The translations under genes were made by a program, and so were the position numbers. Shown piece by piece: positions 27,385-36,054 of a stretch of DNA of 64,000 bases. The DNA is from Bog-532 sp963824545 (GTDB lineage: Bacteria > Actinomycetota > Actinomycetes > Streptosporangiales > Streptosporangiaceae): positions 252,448 to 316,447 of the forward strand of contig CAWGPP010000023.1 in assembly GCA_963824545.1 (NCBI GenBank), written 5' to 3'. Within the stretch, counting starts at the first letter, position 1, and each line of letters begins with the position of its first letter. Under the pieces are notes generated by a model. The model saw nothing but the letters and a program-made list of their open reading frames with translations, was not told the DNA's origin and searched no databases.

Positions 27385-28418
27385 GAGGACCCTCCCGGCA
27401 CCGTGTCGTTGAACGTGGTCACCGTGTAGCTGGCGATGTTCACACTGTTCGGGATCAGCCCGGCCTTGGCGAAGGCGGTCACCAGCTGCTGTTCGGCGGA
27501 GATGACGCCGCTGGTGATCGTGACCGGCTTGTTCACGTCGTCCTTGGCCGCCTGGACCATGATGCCGCTGGGCAGGCCGGTCGCGTCGGCCCAGAGCTTC
27601 GCCCAGGTGCTGATGTGGGTCGCCGACCAGACGTAGGCCTGGTTGAGGGTGGTCAGGTAGTCGCGGATCGCGGCGGCCTTGGCCGGGTCGTTCAGCGCGG
27701 CCCGTGAAGCGACCTCGAAGGAGTACGGCGCGCCGTAGCCGTCGCCGTTGACCAGGATGCGGGCGTTGTCCTGCCCGGTGACCTGCTCGATGTACGGCGA
27801 CCAGATGTCCCAGGCGTCGATGTGCCCGGAGTTGAACGCCGCCAGCGCCTCGGCGGGCTGCAGGTATTCCAGGGTGACCTGCTTGGTGGTCAGGCCGGCC
27901 TTGTTCAGCACCGTGAGCAGGTGGTAGTCGGCCGAGCTGCCCTGGGCGACCGCGATCTTCTTCCCCTTGAGCTGGGAGATGGACGTGATGGGGGAGTTCT
28001 TGGGCACCACGAGCGCGGCGGCGGCGCCGGGGGTGGTCCGGGCCCCGGCGATCGCGACCTGTTCTCCGCCGGAGGCGGCGAACACGGGGGGCGCGTCGCC
28101 GACCCCGCCGATGTCGACCGAGCCGGAGCCCATGGCCTGCAGCATCGGCGGACCGGAGGTGAAGTCGGTCCAGTCGGCTTTGAACGGCAGCTTGCTGATC
28201 AGGCCGGCCGCCTGGAGCAGGGCCTGGGCCCCGGTGCCCTTCTGGTCGCCGATGTTGAGGGTCACCGACGAGACGTTGACCGCGGCGGCGCCGGACTTCG
28301 CGGCGGCGGAGGAACTGGCCGCCGGGCTCGATGACGACGAGCACGCCGCCGCCGTGAGCACGGCGGTCACCGCGGCGGCCGCGAACACCACGCGTCTGAA
28401 CCGGTCTGGATTGCTCAT
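27381..28418 (-). CDS. ssuA: aliphatic sulfonate ABC transporter substrate-binding lipoprotein
   Basis: 345 residues. Signal peptide with the lipobox LTAAAC near residue 26, then a serine/alanine-rich spacer. The mature part has NIGDQKGTGAQALLQAAGL, MLQAMGSGSVDIGGVGDAPP, SPITSISQLKGKKIAVAQGS and AFNSGHIDAWDIWSPYIEQV, all typical of SsuA/TauA-like periplasmic-binding folds. It delivers sulfonates to the SsuBC transporter. ATG has a GGAG motif upstream. It sits between ssuB and ssuD, with a gap of about 20 bases to ssuB and an overlap with ssuD. Confidence 0.93.
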   Translation of the reverse strand: MSNPDRFRRVVFAAAAVTAVLTAAACSSSSSPAASSSAAAKSGAAAVNVSSVTLNIGDQKGTGAQALLQAAGLISKLPFKADWTDFTSGPPMLQAMGSGSVDIGGVGDAPPVFAASGGEQVAIAGARTTPGAAAALVVPKNSPITSISQLKGKKIAVAQGSSADYHLLTVLNKAGLTTKQVTLEYLQPAEALAAFNSGHIDAWDIWSPYIEQVTGQDNARILVNGDGYGAPYSFEVASRAALNDPAKAAAIRDYLTTLNQAYVWSATHISTWAKLWADATGLPSGIMVQAAKDDVNKPVTITSGVISAEQQLVTAFAKAGLIPNSVNIASYTVTTFNDTVPGGSS

Positions 28419-28439
28419 GGTCTCCGTTTCCTCGTTCTT

Positions 28440-29207
28440 TCAGTCCACGTCTCGGGTGGCGACGCCCAGCTCGGTCAGCAGGCGGATCCGCAGGGCCACG
28501 AGGTCCGGGTGATCCCGGTCCCGCGGCCGGTCCAGCGTGATGGTGGCGGAGTGCGCGATCTTGCCGTCGGCCAGCACCAGCACCCGGTCGGCGAGCGCGA
28601 GGGCCTCGTCCACGTCGTGCGTGACCAGCAGGACGGCCGGCTGGTGCCGTTCCCACAGCGAGAGCACCAGCCCGTGCATGCTGATCCGGGTCAGCGCGTC
28701 GAGCGCGCTGAACGGCTCGTCCAGCAGCAGCAGCAGGCCGGGCTCCCGGACCAGGGCGCGGGCCAGCGCCGCGCGCTGCGCCTCCCCGCCGGACAGCGTG
28801 AGCGGCCACGCGCCGGCGCGCGCGGCCAGCCCGACTTCGTCCAATGCCGAACGGGCCACACCACGGGCGTCATCCGCGCGCAGGCCGAGGCAGACATTGG
28901 CCCAGACCCGTTTCCATGGCACCAGCCGCGGCTCCTGGAACACCACCGACACCGGCGCGCGGACCGCCAGTTCGCCGGTCACCTCGCGGTCCAGCCCGGC
29001 CAGGGCGCGCAGCAGGGTGGACTTCCCGGTCCCGCTCCGGCCGATCATGGCCACGAACTCGCCGCTCCGGATGTCCAGGTCCAGGTCATCCAGGACGACC
29101 TGGTCGCCGAAGGAGCGGCTCAGCCCGCGGGTCAGCGCCACCGTCCCCGCCGGTACCGGTGCCGCGCCCCGTTCGGTCGCTAGGGCTCCATGATTCCGCG
29201 TCGCCAC
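28440..29207 (-). CDS. ssuB: sulfonate ABC transporter ATP-binding protein
   Basis: 255 residues. Walker A GRSGTGKST, Q-loop in VVFQEPRLVPWKRVWANV (the PW pair is typical for SsuB/TauB), signature LSGGEAQR, Walker B LLLLLDEPFSALD and switch HD in LLVTHDVDEALALADRVLVL. The GTG at 29205-29207 has GGAGGGCG upstream and overlaps the end of ssuC by 28 bases, so translation of the two is coupled. The protein energizes sulfonate uptake with the SsuC permease. Confidence 0.93.
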   Translation of the reverse strand: MATRNHGALATERGAAPVPAGTVALTRGLSRSFGDQVVLDDLDLDIRSGEFVAMIGRSGTGKSTLLRALAGLDREVTGELAVRAPVSVVFQEPRLVPWKRVWANVCLGLRADDARGVARSALDEVGLAARAGAWPLTLSGGEAQRAALARALVREPGLLLLLDEPFSALDALTRISMHGLVLSLWERHQPAVLLVTHDVDEALALADRVLVLADGKIAHSATITLDRPRDRDHPDLVALRIRLLTELGVATRDVD

Positions 29208-30115
29208 GTCAGCGCCCTCCTCTCGATCAGCCGGACGATGTAGTCGGTCAGCAGCCCGAGGATCAGGTACACGAACAGCGCGACGAAGATCACGTTCTGC
29301 TGGAGGAAGGTCTCACCCTGGTTGATGATGTAGCCGAGGCCGGCGCTGGCGTTGATCTGCTCGGCCACGACCAGCGCCAGCCAGGCGACGCCCAGGCTCT
29401 GCCGGAGGCCCACCAGGATCATCGGCAGCGCACCGGGCAGCACGATGTCGCGGATCATCTCGCCCCGGCGCAGCCCGAGGACCTGGCCCAGTTCGGCGAG
29501 CTTGCCGTCGACGCCGCGGATGCCGGCGAACGTGTTGAGGTAGAGCGGGATGGCCGCGCCGAGCGCGATCAGCGTGATCTTCGGCGTCTCGCCGATCCCG
29601 AACCAGACGATGAACACCGGGATCAGCCCGAACAGCGGCAGCGTCCGCAGCGCCTGCATGATGGGGTCCACGGCGTTCTCGCCGAACCGGCTCAGCCCGG
29701 CGGCGATCGCGAGGATCACCGCGCAGCCGCCGCCGATCGCGAAGCCGATCGCCACCCGCTCCAGCGAGATGGCCATCGCCCCTTGCAGGGTGCCGTAGGT
29801 CGGCGAGGTCGTCGTGATCAGGTGGACCGCGGTGCTCCACAGCGTGCTCAGTGACGGGAGCTTCTGCTGCGACACGATGCCGGTGCTGCTGACGATCTGC
29901 CACACCACGAGGACGGCGACCGGGCTGATCAGCCGGAGCCAGCCTTTCCGCCGGCCGGTGCGGCCCCGGGCCGGATGGGTGGACGGCCGAGCGGCCGGCT
30001 GGGTGGACGGCGTGGCGGTGACCCCGGCGATCGGCAAGCTGCCCCGGCCGGCCACGGTCCCGGCCTCGGCCGGGCTGCCTCGCCTGGTCGCGCTGGTCCT
30101 GGCGGATACCGACAC
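29180..30115 (-). CDS. ssuC: sulfonate ABC transporter permease
   Basis: 311 residues from a GTG at 30113-30115, chosen for the GGAAGAGG site upstream; an in-frame GTG at 30160 is an alternative. A basic, threonine/proline-rich N-terminus precedes six membrane segments, e.g. LISPVAVLVVWQIVSS, AIGFAIGGGCAVILAIAAGL, LPLFGLIPVFIVWFGIG and VIFVALFVYLILGLLTDYIV. The EAA-like loop is LGLRRGEMIRDIVLPGALPMILVGLRQSLG. First gene of ssuCBAD. Confidence 0.92.
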   Translation of the reverse strand: MSVSARTSATRRGSPAEAGTVAGRGSLPIAGVTATPSTQPAARPSTHPARGRTGRRKGWLRLISPVAVLVVWQIVSSTGIVSQQKLPSLSTLWSTAVHLITTTSPTYGTLQGAMAISLERVAIGFAIGGGCAVILAIAAGLSRFGENAVDPIMQALRTLPLFGLIPVFIVWFGIGETPKITLIALGAAIPLYLNTFAGIRGVDGKLAELGQVLGLRRGEMIRDIVLPGALPMILVGLRQSLGVAWLALVVAEQINASAGLGYIINQGETFLQQNVIFVALFVYLILGLLTDYIVRLIERRALTWRRGIMEP

Positions 30116-30162
30116 GGCGGAACCTCTTCCGTGCTCTGAGCTGAATCGGGGCGGCGCCACCC

Positions 30163-30204
30163 ATCGTGAGCGATTTGCCCTATTAAGTCAACTGGAGATA
30201 TAGG
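30163..30204 (-). promoter_or_regulatory. candidate promoter/operator of the ssu operon
   Basis: On the minus strand TTGACT (30191-30186) could be a -35 box; at a 17-base spacing the -10 position reads CACGAT, a weak match. The -35 lies within an inverted repeat, CCTAT (30179-30183) and ATAGG (30200-30204), the kind of site a sulfur-responsive repressor might use. The region is markedly AT-richer than its surroundings. No regulator gene is adjacent. Confidence 0.35.
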
Positions 30205-30254
30205 AAATACCGATGCCACCCGCCGGCGCCACCCGGCGCGTCGGCGGCGTCGCT

Positions 30255-30260
30255 TACGAT
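30255..30260 (+). promoter_or_regulatory. -10 box for a probably leaderless HAD message
   Basis: TACGAT fits the actinobacterial TANNNT -10 pattern and ends seven bases before the GTG at 30268. Transcription would then begin at or next to the start codon. No ribosome binding site is present. Confidence 0.45.
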
Positions 30261-30267
30261 CGCTGAT

Positions 30268-30936
30268 GTGTCATCTGAGCCTGAGCTGCTGCGCGGTGTC
30301 ATCATCGACTGGGCCGGCGTCCTCACCAATCCGCTCCCCGGCACGGTGCGGGCCTGGGCGGACGCGGAGGGCATCGACTGGGACACCTACGTCGTGTGCA
30401 TGCGCTCCTGGCTGGAAGACGACGCCTACCTGCCCGGCGCCATCGGCAACCCGGTGCACGCCCTGGAGCGTGGCGACTGTACACCCGAGGAGTTCGAGGA
30501 AACCCTCGCCGCGCGGCTGGTCCGCGCCGACGGCGGCCAGGTCCCGGCCCGCGGCCTGCTGCGGCGGATGTTCGCGGCCAGCCTGACGGTCCCGGTGATG
30601 TACGACATGCTGCGGACCCTCCGCGCGGCCGGGATCCGCACCTGCCTGCTGTCGAACTCCTGGGGACCCGGCGGCTACCCGCGCGAGGACTTCCCGGGGC
30701 TGTTCGACGCGGTGGTGATCTCGCACGAGGTCGGCATGCGCAAGCCTGAGCCCCGGATCTTCCTGCACGCCGCCGGGCTGATCGGCCTGCCGCCGGAGCA
30801 GTGTGTGTTCATCGACGACATCGAGGCCAACGTGACCGCGGCCACCCAGTGCGGCATGACCGGCGTCTGGCACACCGAACCGCAGCTCACGGCCGAGCGG
30901 CTGTCCGGCCTGCTCGGCATTTCCCTGGCCGCCTAG
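30268..30936 (+). CDS. HAD-family hydrolase (epoxide-hydrolase N-terminal-like)
   Basis: 222 residues. Motif I is GVIIDWAGVLT (nucleophile Asp at about residue 14, second acid replaced by Ala, as seen in part of the dehalogenase-like branch). Motif II is CLLSNSWG, motif III the Lys of GMRKPEPRIF and motif IV CVFIDDIEANVTAA. The pattern GMRKPEPRIFLHAAGLIGLPPEQCVFIDD is typical of the subfamily related to the N-terminal domain of soluble epoxide hydrolase. Substrate unknown. The gene stands alone, divergent from the ssu operon, and seems leaderless. Confidence 0.85.
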   Translation: MSSEPELLRGVIIDWAGVLTNPLPGTVRAWADAEGIDWDTYVVCMRSWLEDDAYLPGAIGNPVHALERGDCTPEEFEETLAARLVRADGGQVPARGLLRRMFAASLTVPVMYDMLRTLRAAGIRTCLLSNSWGPGGYPREDFPGLFDAVVISHEVGMRKPEPRIFLHAAGLIGLPPEQCVFIDDIEANVTAATQCGMTGVWHTEPQLTAERLSGLLGISLAA

Positions 30937-30956
30937 CACGCCCGCAGCGGCGGGTT

Positions 30957-30962
30957 TAGCCT
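30957..30962 (+). promoter_or_regulatory. -10 box for a probably leaderless vsr message
   Basis: TAGCCT lies eight bases before the ATG of the Vsr gene, again consistent with a TANNNT -10 and a start point at the initiation codon. No ribosome binding site is seen. Confidence 0.4.
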
Positions 30963-30970
30963 AGGGCGCC

Positions 30971-31555
30971 ATGGCGGACCCGAAGGCGCCCAGCTATCCG
31001 CGGGCCTCCAGCCCGGGACGTTCGGCTAACATGCGCGCGATCCGGCGGACCGATACCAAGCCTGAGCTGGCGCTGCGCCAGGCGCTGCACCGGATGGGCT
31101 ATCGCTTCCGCAAGGACCACCGCCTCGACCTCGACGGCGGTGCCCGGGTACGGCCCGACATCGCGTTCACCGCGCGCAAGGTCGCCGTCTTCGTGGACGG
31201 CTGTTTCTGGCACGCCTGCCCGGACCACGGCTCCAAGCCGTCGGTCAACCAGGGCTACTGGACGCCCAAGCTGGCCAGGAACGTGGCCCGGGACCGCGCG
31301 GCCGACGCCGCACTGGAGCTGGCGGGCTGGCAGGTGATCCGGCTGTGGGAGCACGTCCCGCTCGGTGACGCGGTCGCCGTCGTCGCCGCCGCACTCGGGC
31401 CTCGTGAGCCACCCGGATCGCCGGCCGCAGCGTGCCGCGAGCCATCCGGATCGCCGGCCGTAACGTGCCGTGAGCCATCCGGATCGCCGGCCGTAACGTC
31501 CCGTGAGCCTCCTGGGCCTCCGGCGGAGCCTGGTTCACTGCAACAACAGGCGTAA
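30971..31555 (+). CDS. vsr: very short patch repair (Vsr) endonuclease
   Basis: 194 residues. The first 140 are a complete Vsr fold: SANMRAIRRTDTKPELALRQALHRMGYRFRKDHR, then VRPDIAFTARKVAVFVDGCFWHACPDHG with catalytic Asp in RPDIAF and the zinc-site residues, and WTPKLARNVARDRAADAALELAGWQVIRLWEH. Vsr nicks next to T:G mismatches made by deamination of 5-methylcytosine. No cytosine methyltransferase gene is near, so its partner is elsewhere or lost. The C-terminal 45 residues are four tandem copies of REPxGSPAVTC-like peptide, unusual for the family and probably disordered. Confidence 0.93.
   Translation: MADPKAPSYPRASSPGRSANMRAIRRTDTKPELALRQALHRMGYRFRKDHRLDLDGGARVRPDIAFTARKVAVFVDGCFWHACPDHGSKPSVNQGYWTPKLARNVARDRAADAALELAGWQVIRLWEHVPLGDAVAVVAAALGPREPPGSPAAACREPSGSPAVTCREPSGSPAVTSREPPGPPAEPGSLQQQA
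31403..31534 (+). repeat. four 33-bp tandem repeats at the end of vsr
   Basis: Units start at 31403, 31436, 31469 and 31502. Each begins CGTGAGCC or CGCGAGCC and continues with an ATCCGGATCGCCGGCCG-like core; the second and third are nearly identical and the fourth has diverged. Eleven codons per unit keep the frame, so copy changes would not disrupt the protein. Confidence 0.9.
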
Positions 31556-31671
31556 CGGCCACGACGCGGTACGGCTTCAATCCGTGCCTGCCGGCGGCGG
31601 ACCTGGCACACTCGTGATCAACCGCGAGCCGGCGTTGTCCCGGCGCCATCCCGCCGCACCGCGAGGAACCC

Positions 31672-32163
31672 ATGCGTGTATACCTGCCGTCGACGCTTCC
31701 GGCGCTCACCGCCGCGATCAAGATCGGGGAAATCGGGCCGGCCCCGATCCTGGGGTTCGCCGTCACCCCCACGCTGCGCGAAAGGTACGCCAGTGGTGAC
31801 CTGGACGAACTCGAATACGTGGCGCTGACAGAGGCGGCCCGCGCGTCGCTGCGGCAACTGGCGGACGACCCAGGCGCGCCCGCGCGCCGCGTGGTGCTGG
31901 CCACGGAGGTCGCCGACGGCGACATCGGGCGCTCCGGCGATGACGACCACGCCGCCGCCGTCCAGGTCCTGAGCGCGATTCCGTTTACCGACGTGGCGGC
32001 CGGCCACATCGACGGCCTGGACGCTGCCGATGACGTGCGCGCCGCCATCGCCGCGGTCGGCCCCGCGGACGAGGGCGACGAAGACGCCCGTTTCACCGTG
32101 GACAGCGCCGAGGGCCACGAGCTGATGTGGTACGCCACCCAGGAACTCGAGTTCTTCGACTGA
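31672..32163 (+). CDS. DUF6912 family protein
   Basis: 163 residues. The start MRVYLPSTLPALTAAIKIGEIGP and the end EGHELMWYATQELEFF are characteristic of a small family present in most actinomycetes and annotated DUF6912. No catalytic motif is known. The GCGAGGAACCC sequence before the ATG contains an AGGA ribosome binding site. The gene lies between vsr and pruA on the same strand; no functional link is evident. Confidence 0.82.
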   Translation: MRVYLPSTLPALTAAIKIGEIGPAPILGFAVTPTLRERYASGDLDELEYVALTEAARASLRQLADDPGAPARRVVLATEVADGDIGRSGDDDHAAAVQVLSAIPFTDVAAGHIDGLDAADDVRAAIAAVGPADEGDEDARFTVDSAEGHELMWYATQELEFFD

Positions 32164-32246
32164 GTCCGCCTCGCCCGCCGGGTGAGCGGGCCGGGGAAGC
32201 GAGGTAGCCTCCCAGCATCCGAACCAGCAGCAGGGAGGACGCCGTC

Positions 32247-33875
<1,629 letters not shown>

Positions 33876-33950
33876 ATTCCGGGCCCGCGTGCGCGGTTCC
33901 GGCGAGCGCGCTCAGACCGGACAGGAGCGGAGGCATCCATTCACCGCCTG

Positions 33951-34661
33951 GTGCTGTGGAACATCGACCTGACGCTGGTCGACGTCACACGCGTGACACG
34001 AGCGGCGTACGCGGAGGCGTTCCGCACGGTGACCGGCCGTCCGCTGGTCCGGCTGCCGCAGATGGCAGGCCGGTCGGAGTCGGAGATCTTCTTCGACGCG
34101 CTCGCGCTCAACGGGGTGGACGTCAGCGCGGTCGGGCCGTCCGAGCAGCTGCTGGCGCCGTTCGGCAGCGAGCTGGCCACCGCGCTGGCCGCGCGCCGGG
34201 ACCAGTTGCGCAGCAACGGCCAGGCGATGCCGGGGGCACACGAGGCGCTGGCCGCGGTGGCCAAGCTGGACGGCGTCGTGCAGACCGTGCTGACCGGCAC
34301 CAGTAAGCCGAACGCGCTGCTCAAACTGCGTGCCTTCGGCCTGGAGGGCTTCTTCGACTTCGGCATCGGCGGCTACGGGTCCGAGCCCTACCCGAAGGGT
34401 GCCCTGGTCCGCGTGGCCCGGCTCCGCGCCGCCGAGAAGTACCAGGTCACGTTCGGTGAGCACGCCTGTGTGTACGTCGCCGACTCGGTGCGCGACGTGG
34501 AAGCAGCCACGATGGGCGGCGCCGCCTCGGCGGCCGTGGCCACCGGCCGCTCGACCACCGCCGAGCTCCGGGCGGCCGGGGCCGACGCCGTGCTCGCCGA
34601 CCTCACCGACGCGGACCTGGTCGCGGCCGAGGCCGGCCGCCTCACCAGCCCGCGGCCCTGA
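33951..34661 (+). CDS. HAD-like protein lacking the nucleophilic Asp
   Basis: 236 residues from the GTG at 33951. GGAGCGGAGG lies further upstream, so an ATT at 33939 could be the real start. Motif I reads LWNIDLTLVD: the first Asp of the family DxDGT signature is Asn (residue 4) while the second Asp (residue 6) is kept. Later parts look normal: VLTGTSKPNALLKLRAFGLEGFFDFGIGGYG (motif II Thr, and a Lys further on in PYPKG) and CVYVADSVRDVEAA (motif IV). The fold is a phosphoglycolate-phosphatase-like HAD. Without the nucleophile it may be a non-hydrolytic or altered enzyme. Confidence 0.8.
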   Translation: MLWNIDLTLVDVTRVTRAAYAEAFRTVTGRPLVRLPQMAGRSESEIFFDALALNGVDVSAVGPSEQLLAPFGSELATALAARRDQLRSNGQAMPGAHEALAAVAKLDGVVQTVLTGTSKPNALLKLRAFGLEGFFDFGIGGYGSEPYPKGALVRVARLRAAEKYQVTFGEHACVYVADSVRDVEAATMGGAASAAVATGRSTTAELRAAGADAVLADLTDADLVAAEAGRLTSPRP

Positions 34662-34670
34662 CCCGCCCGC

Positions 34671-34699
34671 TTGGCCCGCCTGGCGTTACGGCTGATAAT
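34671..34699 (+). promoter_or_regulatory. promoter of the holin-like/DUF3618/DUF4235 operon
   Basis: TTGGCC (34671-34676) and GATAAT (34694-34699) are separated by 17 bases, a good housekeeping-type promoter. The operon's first ATG is 43 bases further on. Confidence 0.5.
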
Positions 34700-34742
34700 C
34701 GGCGGGTAGAGGCACCCGCACGCGTCAGCGAAGGGTGGATTC

Positions 34743-35165
34743 ATGGCACAGACCGCAGGCACGGCCGGGCCGGGCGGCCAGCAGGAGCGCTCGGCCGGTG
34801 AACTGGTCAAGGAGCTGTCCGAGCTGGTTCCCCGGCTGGTCCGGGACGAGATCAAGCTCGCCCAGGTGGAAATGACCCGCAAAGGCAAGCAGATGGGCGT
34901 GGGCGCCGGCGCGGTCGCCGGCGGCGGGCTTATCGCGCTGTACGCTGTCGGCTGCCTGCTGGCATGCGCGATCATTGCGATCAGTAATGTGGTCGCGGCC
35001 TGGCTGGCGGCGCTCATCGTGGGCGCGGCTCTGCTCGGCGTCTCCGGCATCGCCGCCCTGCTCGGGAAGAACCGGCTGAGCAAGGCCGCGCCGCCGGTGC
35101 CCAGGGAGGCCATCGGCAGCGTGCAGGCCGATGTCCACGAGGTGAAGGAGAAGGCACACCGATGA
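34743..35165 (+). CDS. phage-holin-family (Phage_holin_3_6) membrane protein
   Basis: 140 residues. An amphipathic N-terminal helix (LVKELSELVPRLVRDEIKLAQVEMTRKGKQ) precedes two membrane hairpins (GAGAVAGGGLIALYAVGCLLACAI and VVAAWLAALIVGAALLGVSGIAALLG). Despite the family name this is a chromosomal actinobacterial protein, not part of a prophage; no phage genes are near. It usually comes with DUF3618, as here, and overlaps that gene as ATGA. Role unknown; such trios are often stress-induced envelope proteins. Confidence 0.85.
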   Translation: MAQTAGTAGPGGQQERSAGELVKELSELVPRLVRDEIKLAQVEMTRKGKQMGVGAGAVAGGGLIALYAVGCLLACAIIAISNVVAAWLAALIVGAALLGVSGIAALLGKNRLSKAAPPVPREAIGSVQADVHEVKEKAHR

Positions 35166-35716
35166 GCACAGACGGACCGGCCGGGACGGGCGCAAGCGCC
35201 GCCGTACCCGATGACCCGGATCAGCTCAGGCAGGAGATCGAGCGCACCCGCGAGCAGCTCGGCGAGACCGTTGAGGCGCTTGTGTACAAGACCGACGTCA
35301 AGGCGCGGGCCAAGGACCGGGCCAAGGAGCGGGCCGAGCAGCTCTCGCAGCGGGTGAAGGGCACGACCGCGCAGGTGAAGGAGCAGGCGGCGGCCCGGAC
35401 CATACAGGCCAGGGCGCAGGCGACCGCGCGGGCCGGGCAGGCCCGCAGCCAGATCGCCGGCAAGACGGCCGACGCGAGGAACGCCGCGGTGGCGACCGGC
35501 GGGCCGGCCAGGGACCAGCTTCAGGCCCGGGCCACGGCGGTGGGCGGTGCCGTCCGCGACAAGACGCCGGAACCGGTGCAGCGGGCCGCGCGGCAGGTGG
35601 CGCAGCGCACGTCGGCCGTGGCCGGGCAGCGCCGCGGGCTGGCCGCCGTGGCCGCCGGGGCCGCCGGGGTCGTCGTGGTGAGCATCATCGTGATCCGGCG
35701 GAGGAGACGGAAGTGA
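35162..35716 (+). CDS. DUF3618 domain-containing protein
   Basis: 184 residues. The DUF3618 signature is at residues 19-55 (DPDQLRQEIERTREQLGETVEALVYKTDVKARAKDR). A long Lys/Arg/Ala/Gln-rich helix follows, probably a coiled coil, and a C-terminal membrane segment (GLAAVAAGAAGVVVVSIIVI) with a basic end RRRRRK. It is therefore tail-anchored with a large soluble helix. Starts and stops overlap the genes on both sides, so the three are translated together. Confidence 0.87.
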   Translation: MSTDGPAGTGASAAVPDDPDQLRQEIERTREQLGETVEALVYKTDVKARAKDRAKERAEQLSQRVKGTTAQVKEQAAARTIQARAQATARAGQARSQIAGKTADARNAAVATGGPARDQLQARATAVGGAVRDKTPEPVQRAARQVAQRTSAVAGQRRGLAAVAAGAAGVVVVSIIVIRRRRRK

Positions 35717-36000
35717 TCATCTTGAAGGTCCTTTACAAGCCGTTCGGCATCGTGGTGAGCGTGCTGGGCGGGGTGCTGGCGAGCGCCATCTTCAAGCGGG
35801 TGTGGAAGCTGGCGGGGCACGAGGACGAGGCACCGGAGGCGACCGACGCGCAGCGCGGCTGGGGCGAGGTACTGATCGCCGCCACCCTGCAGGGTGCCAT
35901 CTTCGCCCTGGTCAAGGCGGCGACCGATCGTGGCGCCGCCACCGTGACCCGCCGCCTCCTCGGCTTCTGGCCGGGCAAAGAGGCCGACGCCGCGGAATGA
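35713..36000 (+). CDS. DUF4235 domain-containing membrane protein
   Basis: 95 residues from a GTG at 35713 overlapping the DUF3618 stop. Sequence VLYKPFGIVVSVLGGVLASAIFKRVWKLAG and WGEVLIAATLQGAIFALVKAATDRGAA correspond to DUF4235, a two-helix membrane family of actinomycetes with no assigned function. Last gene of the three-gene operon. Confidence 0.87.
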   Translation: MIILKVLYKPFGIVVSVLGGVLASAIFKRVWKLAGHEDEAPEATDAQRGWGEVLIAATLQGAIFALVKAATDRGAATVTRRLLGFWPGKEADAAE

Positions 36001-36054
36001 CCGTGTGACGCGTGTGGCGTTGCGCCCGGGACCATCAGGCTCGATGCTGAGGTT

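Noticed and set aside
34743..35165. Possible prophage because of a holin-family protein
   Set aside because: The family is chromosomal in actinomycetes and comes with DUF3618 and DUF4235; no capsid, integrase or lysis genes are present.
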